DNA from: Archilochus colubris
Taxonomy: Eukaryota; Chordata; Aves; Apodiformes; Trochilidae
NCBI GenBank assembly: GCA_023079485.1
Contig: CM041092.1
Span: 11,917,127 to 11,981,126, forward strand
Reading direction: 5' to 3'
DNA: 64,000 bases
The position numbers were made by a program, and so were the translations under genes. Under the pieces are notes generated by a model. That model was not told the origin of the DNA. It worked only from the letters and a program-made list of their open reading frames with translations, and ran no database searches. Shown piece after piece: positions 27,895 to 37,026 of this stretch. Every line of letters starts with the position of its first letter. Positions within the stretch are counted from its first letter, which is position 1.

Positions 27895-28040
27895 TTGAAG
27901 AAGATCCGCTCCTTACTTTTGGCTGGAGCTGCAGAATATGATAACTTCTTCCAACATTTAAGACTTCTGGATGGAGCATTTAAATTATCTGCTAAAGACC
28001 TGCGGTCTCAAGTAGTACGAGAGGCTTGTATCACACTGGG
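27895..28040 (+). CDS. CLASP1: CLASP1 exon: TOG2 HEAT repeats
   Basis: Starts phase 0 (acceptor gctaacag) and ends phase 2 (donor gg|gtaagt). Encodes LKKIRSLLLAGAAEYDNFFQ, then HLRLLDGAFKLSAKDLRSQV and VREACITLG. These are alternating amphipathic helices with the LRSQVVREAC motif typical of CLASP TOG2. The sequence appears nearly invariant relative to the mammalian protein as far as I can recall it. Length (146 nt) and phase fit both neighbours exactly. Confidence 0.97.
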
Positions 28041-28939
28041 GTAAGTTTACTTTCTAAATGTGCTTGAAATATGGTGTAGAAAAAAGTCACAGATGTGTTA
28101 GAGCACATCTAGTATGTGACTGGTGCTGCTAGCACTACTATGTAGTTTTAGGTAGAGTGTGATTCAGCTACAGCCGTGTAAAAGCACATCCATGTAGGCC
28201 ACTAACTGTAGTTGGGTCTGACTGCGTTCTTGGGTTTTAAACAGCCTGCCCAGGGAGGTGGTTGAGTCACCATCCCTGGACATATTTAAGAAACATGTAG
28301 AGTGGTACTTTAGGGCATGCTCTAGTGGCCAAGATTATAGGGGTTTGGGTTTTGCTTGTTGTGTGTGTGTATGATTTGACTCTGATCTCAGAGGTTCTTT
28401 CCAACCATGACTTCTGTGATTCTGTAAATGATGCTGATTTGAGATAAACAGAAGGGATGAACACACTGTGTGTTCATCCACCAAGTAGGGGAATGATTGA
28501 ACAGTAAAGTTGAAAAGGTATGTTTTATTCTGTTTGGAACTGAGCTAGTTATTGTTGTGCTTTGTGAAACCCTTTGAGAAAAACAGAGCTGCAGTGTTTC
28601 TGGCAACTTTTTGTTAATTTCTGCCCATTAAGACAAAATAAGAGGTCTCAGATAAATTAAGTTCAGAAAAATATATTCTTTCATCATGATCGCATTTGTT
28701 TGCTAATAAATTTTTAGCTCTGTGAGTTCTTATCCTAAACTTACTCAGAATTCAAATTAATATGGAACACAACTTTGAAATGAAAGTGAAGAACCTGTGT
28801 TTTGAAAGTCCAGTGTTCTCTGATGAGGCCACAGTTGGGAAGAGCAAAATGTCAGATGTACTTATGTCAAGTCTTCTGTAGAAGTCTGACTTAATCCTCA
28901 GCACACTTACCAGCATAATGACTTCATTCTGTTTTTCAG
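28041..28939 (+). other. Intron, 0.9 kb, with CR1
   Basis: gtaagt to ttcag. Carries the CR1 copy at 28241-28425; the rest is unremarkable. Confidence 0.85.
28241..28425 (+). mobile_element. CR1 LINE 3' end
   Basis: cagcctgcccagggaggtgg, accatccctggacatattta and tctcagaggttctttccaac follow the CR1 3' consensus, ending in tgattctgt. It also contains a short GT run. In the intron between the 27895 and 28940 exons. Confidence 0.9.
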
Positions 28940-29075
28940 ACATTTGTCATCAGTTCTGGGAAACAAGTTTGACCATGGGGCAGAAGCCATCATGCCAACG
29001 ATTTTTAATCTAATTCCAAATAGTGCCAAAGTCATGGCCACTTCTGGTGTCGTAGCAGTTAGATTAATCATTCGA
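28940..29075 (+). CDS. CLASP1: CLASP1 exon: TOG2 HEAT repeats
   Basis: The acceptor is a T-rich tract ending ttcag and the donor is cga|gtaagt. It enters in phase 2 (gg+a) and leaves in phase 0. Encodes HLSSVLGNKFDHGAEAIMPT, then IFNLIPNSAKVMATSGVVAV and RLIIR. The HLSSVLGNKFDHGAE segment is a hallmark of animal CLASPs. A 136-nt exon with no frame problem. Confidence 0.97.
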
Positions 29076-29764
29076 GTAAGTATGCATCAGAAGAGAACAA
29101 AATGTTACAACTTCCAAATACTGTGGTGTTTCTGAAAAAAATAGGCATGTTACTGCAATGAAAAATATATTAAAAGCTTTGTCTGATTGTGCTGGACCTG
29201 GCCATCTCAGATGTCATGTGGCCTTGTGTAGATGATGATAGTTAGACCCTGCCAGAATAGTAAGAAAAACATTTCTTTGAGTAATGTATTTCCATCCCTC
29301 AGAGAGCTGAGCTTTTGTTTTCAAACCTGCAGGACAGACTTACCCTCTTAATTATGCTCTACAACTCTTCACGGCCAGTGTGTTCCCTAAAACCATTAGG
29401 TGATGGAGGTGACTTGTGGCTAGGGATTCACTGGGGAAGCTGCAGACGGGCTGATACCTCTCAAGTTGTCACTACTGACAGTTTAGGTCCTCTTGCAGTG
29501 ACTTCAGTTCCTTCACTCACCAGAGCCTGTCATTATAAAAAACCAAAATACCTGTTGAAGACATGATAACAGATAAAATATAAAGTATTTTTAATAATAA
29601 AATTATCTTTCTGTATCTGCTACTGTTCCTTTATTTAGAAAAGAAATTATTTAGAAAAAAGAAAAATAGATATATACTGGGTTCAGGTCACTGAATGAAA
29701 TAGCCTGACATTCCATGGAATGAGGGTGTGAAGATTTTTTCTGTTTTTGTTGTTTTTCTTCTAG
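29076..29764 (+). other. Intron, 0.7 kb
   Basis: gtaagt to tctag, with an A/T-rich run near 29570-29680. Nothing else recognised. Confidence 0.85.
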
Positions 29765-29835
29765 CATACGCACATCCCTCGATTAATACCCATCATAACC
29801 AGTAATTGTACTTCCAAGTCTGTTGCAGTTAGAAG
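29765..29835 (+). CDS. CLASP1: CLASP1 exon: TOG2 HEAT repeat
   Basis: The acceptor tract is tttttcttctag and the donor is ag|gtgagc. Phase 0 in, phase 2 out. Encodes HTHIPRLIPIITSNCTSKSV followed by AVR, part of the fourth HEAT unit of TOG2. The SKSVAVRRR run continues into the next exon and includes basic residues on the tubulin-facing loops (inference from the family fold). Confidence 0.96.
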
Positions 29836-30379
29836 GTGAGCATTTAGTTTTGTTTTGTTTTGTTTTTAACCAGTAAATAGGTCACGTGTACGTTCCTGGT
29901 AATATTTCTGTATTTTTTCATTAATGAAAAGTTGATATACATGCTTACTGGAGAATGCACCTTGTTCTTCCCCATGAGTAGGGGTCAAATTCAAAGTCAG
30001 CTGTCTTGTTTAAGCCACAGTACTGCAGAGAAGGTACTTTTCCTCACAGAAAAATGTTCTTTAAACTAATTCTTGTGCTTACATATTGCTATAATAATAT
30101 CATATTATGTTGGATTCTTTACAGACCTGTTCCTATTCCCTACTGCTAGCCAGTATAGTTGCATTTTCTTTGAGCCAGTCTACAGAAGTAATGTTCTGTC
30201 ATCTGGAAGCTGGACTGGAAGTCCTAATGGTCCTCTCTGCACTTAAAATAGGGGTTGTTACTGAATTCTAAAGCCTTAAAGCTTTTATAACAAAAGATAG
30301 CTGCTATTCACAGGCAGCTTTGGCAACTTTCACCCTCTGTTAACTCAGAACTCAGCGTTTCTTCTCTTTCTTCTCTCAG
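29836..30379 (+). other. Intron, 0.5 kb
   Basis: gtgagc to ctcag, starting with a gttttgttttgtttt tract. Nothing else recognised. Confidence 0.85.
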
Positions 30380-30439
30380 GCGCTGTTATGAATTTTTAGA
30401 CTTGCTGTTGCAGGAGTGGCAAACACACTCCCTGGAAAG
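30380..30439 (+). CDS. CLASP1: CLASP1 exon: TOG2 HEAT repeat
   Basis: A 60-nt exon in phase 2-2 with acceptor ttctctcag and donor aag|gtaagc. Encodes RCYEFLDLLLQEWQTHSLE after completing an Arg codon. The LLLQEWQTHSLERH motif is strongly characteristic of CLASP TOG2. Confidence 0.96.
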
Positions 30440-31355
30440 GTAAGCTCTGAAAACAAGTGGGTTAATTCTCCCTTGCTTAGGTCTTGGGAGGTTAATTCTG
30501 GAGGAAGAATAATCAAAGATGGGAAACTATCATGTAGCTCTAGTAGAGATATTTTTAGCCACAAAAAAAGCTTTGTATGTCTGTGCACACACACCATTCA
30601 TCCCTGTGGTTGTGTCAGTCAGTTTGGTGAATTTGGCTCCTATGCCACCCCTGGATAACCTGGCTGAGTGAACAGTGAAAGTAATTGTTGGAGCAGAGAC
30701 CGGGACTCAATTTCCTTAGCCCTAGAGTATCCAGACAGTTTCAATAGCTAACTACAGATTGACCTATGAAAAATACTGCTTGCCTTTTCATAGTCAGCAA
30801 TGTTGTTGAAATAAAACTGACTTCTAAGACTAAATAAATAAAAACTCCAAAGGATCTTACATGGAAATGGGAGGATGTGATAAACTCTTTGTTCTTGGAT
30901 ACCAAGGCAAAGTCAAATTAGTCATTTGTATGTATAGTTGCTCATCCTGGAGAAAAAGAGGCTCCAAAGTGACCTTATAGCAAGCTTCCAATACCTGAAG
31001 GGGGCCTAAAGAAAGCTAGGGTATATGGTTTTTTACACAGGTATGTAGTGAGATGACAGGGGGAAATGGTTTAAAACTTGAAGAGGGGAGATGTAGGTTA
31101 GCCATTAGGAAGAAATCCTTCATTATAAGGGTGGTGAGATACTGGAACAGGTTGCCCAAGGTAGCTGTGGCTGCCCCCTCCCTGGAAGTGTTCAAGGCCA
31201 GGTTGGATTGGGGCTCTGAGCAACCTGGTCTATGTTTCACCTAGTGAAAGGTGTCTGTGCCCATGCAGGGAGGTTGGAACTAGTGGTCTTTAAGGTTTCT
31301 TCAAACTCTAGCCATTCTATGAATGTTTCTGATAATGTTTTCTTTCTTGTTGCAG
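30440..31355 (+). other. Intron, 0.9 kb, with CR1
   Basis: gtaagc to tgcag; over 40 percent of it is the CR1 copy at 30941-31325. Confidence 0.85.
30941..31325 (+). mobile_element. CR1 LINE, about 385 bp 3' copy
   Basis: The best preserved repeat of the window. It starts with catcctggagaaaaagaggc and gaccttatagcaagcttcc, runs through gcccaaggtagctgtggc and ccctccctggaagtgttcaa, and ends at ttggaactagtggtctttaa and ccattctatgaatg, the usual CR1 tail. It lies in sense orientation, and its end is about 30 bases before the 3' splice site of the 31356 exon. Confidence 0.93.
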
Positions 31356-31433
31356 ACACATATCAGTGTTAGCTGAAACGATAAAGAAGGGAATTCATGA
31401 TGCAGACTCTGAAGCCAGGATAGAGGCAAGAAA
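31356..31433 (+). CDS. CLASP1: CLASP1 exon: TOG2 HEAT repeat
   Basis: A 78-nt exon, phase 2-2, acceptor cttgttgcag and donor aaa|gtaagc. Encodes HISVLAETIKKGIHDADSEA followed by RIEAR. The KKGIHDADSEAR turn is a conserved tubulin-contacting loop of the domain (family knowledge). A CR1 LINE ends only about 30 bases before the acceptor, so this exon's upstream splicing region is unusually short of ancestral intron. Confidence 0.96.
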
Positions 31434-33174
31434 GTAAGCAGGAGCTGTTGGTGTTTCTTCTTCCTCTCTTTCTTTGTCAATGTTGTGTTGTGGGTCATTG
31501 GTATTATTGCATGTTGGAGACTGAAGTTCAGACCAAGTTATGTTCTTCTGGCAGCTGCTGCCAACTTCCCTTGGCTTAAATGGGAATGTGTGTACTTCAG
31601 CAGGAGATGTCAGATGGTAATTGCATAGGGCTGAATTACCTATGTATTTCATTTTCTAGTACTGCTTGTTTCACTTTGCTGTTGTAATATTATAGTGTCT
31701 TTGCATCTGTCTAAGCAAATAAAATGCTTAGCAGAGTTGTTCAAGAGACCAGAGTTGAGAACTAGTAGCCTTGTCTTTCTTTTTGATTTTTTTGAGATGC
31801 TTGCAATTAACTGACATTTCTTTTGTTAGGACAAAAATACCATTACCAGTTCTTTATTTTTCTTTTTGACCTGTATGTAAGTCTTGGTTATTTGCTACTC
31901 TTGAAACACAAGTCCTTATGGTAGTACACTGCTAAATAGGATTCTAAATTAAGGAAATATGACACTGAAATAATCATTCTGTGTGTACCTATGGGAAACT
32001 TTAATATTTGCAATTAGTTTTCTTCAGTCGAAGGTCTTTTATATTTCCATTAGTGTGTTTGTACTAGTGCCAGTATGCTGTTATACTAGGATGATCTTCT
32101 TTTGAAGAGTACACTACAGGAACATTTTTCTTCAGAAATAGGATGCTGTAAAACGCAAAAGAAATTAACAATAAAAGTCCTACTGTGAAACACCTCTGCT
32201 TATAACATAGCATTTAGATTAATAAAATTTAAGTCCTTTTGAAAAGGAATATGTCCATCATTGAAAAATACAGTAGGTACTGAGACTTCACAGCAGGCAA
32301 CTAAGAGAAGCAGGCAACAAGGAGAATGGCATGAGACTTCAGAGAATGCTTAATTCTTTCTTTCCATGTTACTTAATTCACAATGTGGCTGATTATAAGG
32401 CAGAAATGTTTCCTTCTCTGAGGACTGGGAATCACACACAATTTATTTTTTTGAGATAGCCATCTCACTCTTAAACTGCCCTTCAGCTGCCCTCTGAAAA
32501 GTGTCAAGAGTCTTCATCTCCTTTGTGACACATTTGAATGGTGTTTAGCCATCTGCTTGGAGATTTGGAGAGAGGAATCCTTCCCTCATGCTAACATTCT
32601 TTATTTTGAGCCTGAAATAGACTGGAAGTCTATAGGAGCATCTCTTTCCTTTTCCTTGTTAATTCTTCCCCAGAAAGAAACAGTGAACAGCCTCAACTCA
32701 GTACATAAGATTTTTCTCTTCAGCATGTAGAAGAGCAGTTTGTTAAAATTACCAAAGAAAACACCAGCTGGTGTTTTCCTGAATTAGCCTGTGCATGTGT
32801 GTTCTACTTTCGGCTTGGTTTTGAAGTCCTATTGAGCACCTGATCTCAAGCTCGTGTCAGTCTGGTGGCTCTTCCATCTGCCATGTACAGTAGACAGCTG
32901 GAGGAATGAGCATTTCTTCTGTAATAAACCCTTTGTAAACATGCTAATTGTTTCTTACAATACACCAAATGGTATGTTCCTTTGATTTTTTCATTTGATT
33001 TGTCTTCTGTGCAGTTGTTGGAGCAATACAATGTCTTAAGTGTCATGGGAGCAGTAGATGGTTGAACTGATGAGCCCACCAACACTAGTAGTGAAAAGGG
33101 CTCTGGCAGCACCTGTGCTCCACTGTCCCCTAAAACTAGATGTGAAAATGTTCAGTGTTGTTCTTTGTTTCCAG
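31434..33174 (+). other. Intron, 1.7 kb
   Basis: gtaagc to tccag. AT-rich, with no repeat or extra exon recognised. Confidence 0.85.
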
Positions 33175-33342
33175 GTGTTACTGGGGTTTTCACAGTCACT
33201 TCATCAGAGAGGCAGAGCATTTATACCACACCTTGGAGTCTTCCTACCAGAAGGCCCTGCAGTCCCACTTGAAGAACTCTGACAGCATTGTATCCTTACC
33301 CCAGTCGGATCGCTCCTCCTCCAGCTCCCAAGAGAGTCTCAA
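33175..33342 (+). CDS. CLASP1: CLASP1 exon: end of TOG2 and start of Ser-rich linker
   Basis: The acceptor is tttgtttccag and the donor aa|gtgagt; phase 2 in and out, 168 nt. Encodes CYWGFHSHFIREAEHLYHTL, the last TOG2 helices, then ESSYQKALQSHLKNSDSIVS and LPQSDRSSSSSQESL. The boundary between folded TOG2 and the disordered linker falls near SYQKALQSHL. The serine run is the start of the Ser/Arg-rich microtubule-lattice and EB1-binding region. Confidence 0.97.
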
Positions 33343-33972
33343 GTGAGTCCTCTGATTTCATTCCCTCTCAATTCACACTGCAGATTACACTCCCTGGAAT
33401 TGGGGGGAGCTGTCATGGTGCTTTGTCTTATCAGGTCCTTGTTTGGCCTTCACTCTTGGTTATTTCAAAATTATTTTTTAGCTGACATTTTATTAAAATA
33501 AAAAGCTAGCAAAACCCATTATCTTGACTTCATAAATACCTTTCTAGGAAGCTCAGCAGATACTGTTGTTCCTTAGAGGTATAGTTAAAACAATGCTTGA
33601 GTCAAAATTCTGTGTTTAGATGTGTAAGTGTGCTTCTTTCCATAGAGGAGAAAGAAGATTAAATGAAATTTCAGTTGTAACTGCAAAATCGCTATAACTT
33701 TTCTGTTGAATGTATGTATTTTAGATTCTCTTAGAGATACAGTCAAATTTGGATCCATGTGCATGCAACTCAGGTGTTAGACCTGTATGAAAAATATCCA
33801 TGGCTTCTTGGTGTAACTTTTGAAATCTACAAAAGTAATAAGCTTTGTTAGTCTATTTCTGTATGTATAGAATTTACTATTAACGCAGCTGTGTACTGAG
33901 GGACAGCAGCATTGCTGTTGCTAACAATGAAATACCAGTTTTGTGTTAATAAATATTTATATTAACTTCTAG
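33343..33972 (+). other. Intron, 0.6 kb
   Basis: gtgagt to tctag. Nothing else recognised. Confidence 0.85.
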
Positions 33973-34022
33973 CCGTCCATTGTCTGCCAAAAGAAGTCCT
34001 ACTGGAAGTACCACATCTAGAG
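33973..34022 (+). CDS. CLASP1: CLASP1 exon: Ser/Arg-rich linker
   Basis: A 50-nt exon, acceptor aacttctag and donor ag|gtgaga. It enters in phase 2 and leaves in phase 1, and is the point where the reading phase changes to the uniform phase 1 of the following exons. Encodes RPLSAKRSPTGSTTSR, basic and Ser/Thr-rich, with an SP site that suits proline-directed kinases. Confidence 0.94.
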
Positions 34023-35194
34023 GTGAGATCAAGAACTGGAAAAATGTGCTCAGGTGTTGCTGAGGAAGTGTGAATTTCAGTAAGAATTTCAGACACAATA
34101 TTATACAAAGAGAACTTTGATCACTGGTTGCTGCTCTTTAAAATGGCAACATATGTAAAAAAATTTAATTACTTGTGGATTGTACACCACATTCTGTGCA
34201 TCAGCTGCTGATAAAATGATGCTTTTGAAAGTCAGTAAATCTGTTATTGCTTGCACCTTAAGGGAGGCTGGAAAGCTTTGAAAGCTGTAGCCAAAGTATG
34301 TGTATCTGTGCAGTAGGTGGAATAAACCACTGATGCCAAGACATGCAGCTACATATTCTAATGGTGCTTTCAGCTTTACAATTATCTGTCATTTATTTTC
34401 TTTGGTGTTTGACAGTTACAGGAGGCATCGTCTGCACACAAGTTCTATAGTGCTAAGTTCCATCTTCTTGCTAATCTTTTTTTACTATTAGATGGAATAT
34501 TTAGGTACAGCTTTCCTGTCCTAAGTGCATTCATACAATAATCTAAATAGTATTTTTTAATACTGAATATAACAGACAAAGCCAAGCTGCCTTCTGCACC
34601 TGACCAAGACTGGGTTCTGACTAGTTTGTGTATACACTAACACCCTATTGACAACTTTGGTTCAAGGAGATACCTTTGTGGAACCTAATTGATCGTGCAC
34701 ATAAATGCATGTTTACTTGCAGCTGAATAGACAAGCCTCATGATTAAGAGGGGTAAGCATCAGCAAGTGATGGGAACAACAGTCCTCGTGAGAAGATGAG
34801 GTGTTGGGAGTGAAGTTAGTAGAACCTGGACTGAAGGACCTGCAGGTCTGTTTCAACCAGCAGCTCATAGGCTGGTGATGAGTACTGTGGTTCAACTTTC
34901 CCATCTAGGTTCTGTTAGAAATTTCTTTATTACTGGCCTGGCAGCCTTTTGATCTCAGCATTTAGGTTAGTGTCTGATAAAGTTCTTAGATGTAGCATCA
35001 GGTCAGCATTGAAATATCTTTTCAGGCAGTGTGGGGAAGCCCACATTGCCCTGATAAAGCATTCTTAGTTAAAGTATTTCGGTGCCAGAAGAGAGCATTA
35101 AAAATAGTACATTAAACTGCTTGTCAGGCTCTTTGAAGCGCAGAGCTCAAAAAATTAATCTTCTTTATTCTGGATCTCCCACTCCCATCTGCAG
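34023..35194 (+). other. Intron, 1.2 kb
   Basis: gtgaga to tgcag. A block near 34690-34910 is less AT-rich but not identifiable as a repeat. Confidence 0.8.
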
Positions 35195-35365
35195 CATCTA
35201 CAGTAAGTACAAAATCTGTGTCAACACCAGGATCTCTGCAGCGGTCCCGCAGTGACGTCGATGTGAATGCAGCAGCTAGTGCCAAGTCAAAAGTGACGTC
35301 TTCTGGAGCATCCACCCCCTTCAGTTCTGCTGCAGCCTTGCCCCCAGGCTCATACGCATCACTAG
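35195..35365 (+). CDS. CLASP1: CLASP1 exon: Ser/Arg-rich linker
   Basis: A 171-nt phase 1-1 exon with acceptor catctgcag and donor ag|gtaaat. Encodes ASTVSTKSVSTPGSLQRSRS, then DVDVNAAASAKSKVTSSGAS and TPFSSAAALPPGSYASL. The GSLQRSRSD motif is shared by all vertebrate CLASPs. A near-perfect 5' splice-site motif (gtaagt) lies inside the exon at 35203-35208 but must normally be ignored, because using it would leave an 8-nt exon and break the frame. Confidence 0.96.
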
Positions 35366-37002
35366 GTAAATCTACATGTTCTTCTACTCTTGCAGTTAGC
35401 TTTCTTTACTAGCAGAAAATGCCCTGTGGTTTTATTTGAATATTAAACTGTAAGTAGAAGAACATATCTCCGAGATAGTTACTAGCTCTTCAGGATCAGT
35501 GTGCAGTCCTTTTCCCGTTGGGATTAAGGAAAAAACATGCAACAGAACTGACTTGAAGCAGCAGCTTATGTTTTGAATTGCATAATAGTCTGCAGCTTAT
35601 TCTTCTTTCTGGGGAAAAGCAGATCTTATTCTGATTCTGGGACGTTGAGGAAAATACTGCTCAATTCCTTTTGACATTTCTCCCTGTTTCTTCCTTCCCT
35701 CCATTCCTGAAGCTGGTATTCATTAATTGTTTTGTGCTTTGATCAGTACATCTTAGTTGAGCTTGATTACTTTCTGTTTTATGGAAGAGAAAGATGCAGA
35801 AGCAAAGAGAAGAAGTCAGCCTTTCCATTCCACCACACAGGATATAAGTATCTGTTTCTTATTCTGACTCTTTGGGTTATTATTCACATGTCATGCTTTT
35901 CTTTCTAAGCATCATATATCGCTTTCAGGTGTCCCAGGGTTTCTTAAAGTTTGCATTTGATCTTTCTTTTCTAGAGATGCCATTGAAGGAGGAAATGCAA
36001 GGCAGTAATTGACACTATCTGCAGAGTTTCAAATCAGTTATGAGCAGATCTGATCATCTGAGTTAGTTTCTCATTCTGCTAGTTTCATGCTAATCTCATC
36101 CTAGACTTTTGATCGATTTACTTTTACCAGAGGAAGAAAAATCAGAAATTGATAATCTGGATTTAAAGTGTATAGATTGTCTTTACCAAGTCAGTTGGAA
36201 ACTTGCTTCTCCTTACTGTAAGAGAAATGTATCTTCAGTCTGATAAAATAAGCTTGGTTTCTGAAATATAGGGATGGTGTCTATAGACTGCTTTTCTAGG
36301 CAGGTTGCTTTCATGTCTGAAATACCTTAACTTGGCTTAAATGTGTTGATCGTGTTTGGTTCAGAAGTTGAATTCTTACTCTGATTTATACCATTCATAC
36401 TTGCTTCAAGATGTGGAAACTTTGAATAGAAAAAACCTCAAAATATAAAGCTGATGGCATAACAGCTGACTTTCAAGTTTACAGAAGGAACCGTTTTTCG
36501 GTCGTGCTGCATTCTTGCCTCAGTGGCAAAACTGCTTTCAAACAATACTATGTCATGAGGAAGAACAGAAGAGGAGGGCGAGTATCTACCAAAATTGGCA
36601 TTGTGTTTGGAGCTGGGAGAATGAATACCGTGTTGGTCTTTCTTGTAATACTGAGTGTAGGAGGAAAGCAGCAAATGCACTCTTAAGTGATGGAAACGTG
36701 ACTGCTCCTAAAGAAGCCTGCTTCCTTTTGAGCTAGTCAGGACATTTGTGACCTGTGCATTCCTGTGAGAGAAATGGCAAGGCAAACAAAGACAATGGAG
36801 TTTGGCAAAGGTTGGTTATTGCGGGAGGGACAACCTGCAAATGTGTTTTTCAACTTTTTGCATTTCTTTGTTTTTTTGTGGTTGTTTTTGGTTTTTTGGG
36901 TTTTTTTTCATATTTCTGTAGCTAATATATAATGCCCATTTCTGTGGATGTTACTAATTTTCCCTATTAACCCTTTCCTTATTTTTTTTAATTTGCATAA
37001 AG
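35366..37002 (+). other. Intron before 24-nt microexon, 1.6 kb
   Basis: gtaaat to aaag. The last 150 bases are dominated by T-tracts (about 36850-36990), a long pyrimidine region that fits a regulated microexon. No other exon accepted. Confidence 0.85.
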
Positions 37003-37026
37003 ATGGTACTACCACTAAAACTGAGG
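37003..37026 (+). CDS. CLASP1: CLASP1 24-nt microexon (DGTTTKTE)
   Basis: Eight codons, phase 1-1. Spliced between the 35195 and 44537 exons it changes ...SYASL-GRIRTRR into ...SYASL-DGTTTKTE-GRIRTRR. Mammalian CLASP1 isoforms carry the nearly identical DGTTTKAE insert, which is the main evidence. The donor gg|gtaagc is strong. The acceptor is AAG instead of CAG or TAG, after a long T-rich tract, and a TGC lies at 36994-36996, as in neural microexons activated by SRRM4 (inference). Expected to be optional and tissue-regulated. Confidence 0.9.

Noticed and set aside
34690..34915. Possible repeat (ggacctgcaggtctgtttcaac)
   Set aside because: Faint CR1-like words but not in the right order to support a call.
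35790..35870. Purine-rich segment ending ccacacag as a further CLASP1 exon
   Set aside because: No good acceptor, donor gatata is not GT, and the peptide is unlike the linker.
35976..36012. tttcttttctag followed by agatgccattgaagg as a microexon
   Set aside because: The acceptor is good but there is no GT donor in an acceptable phase close by.
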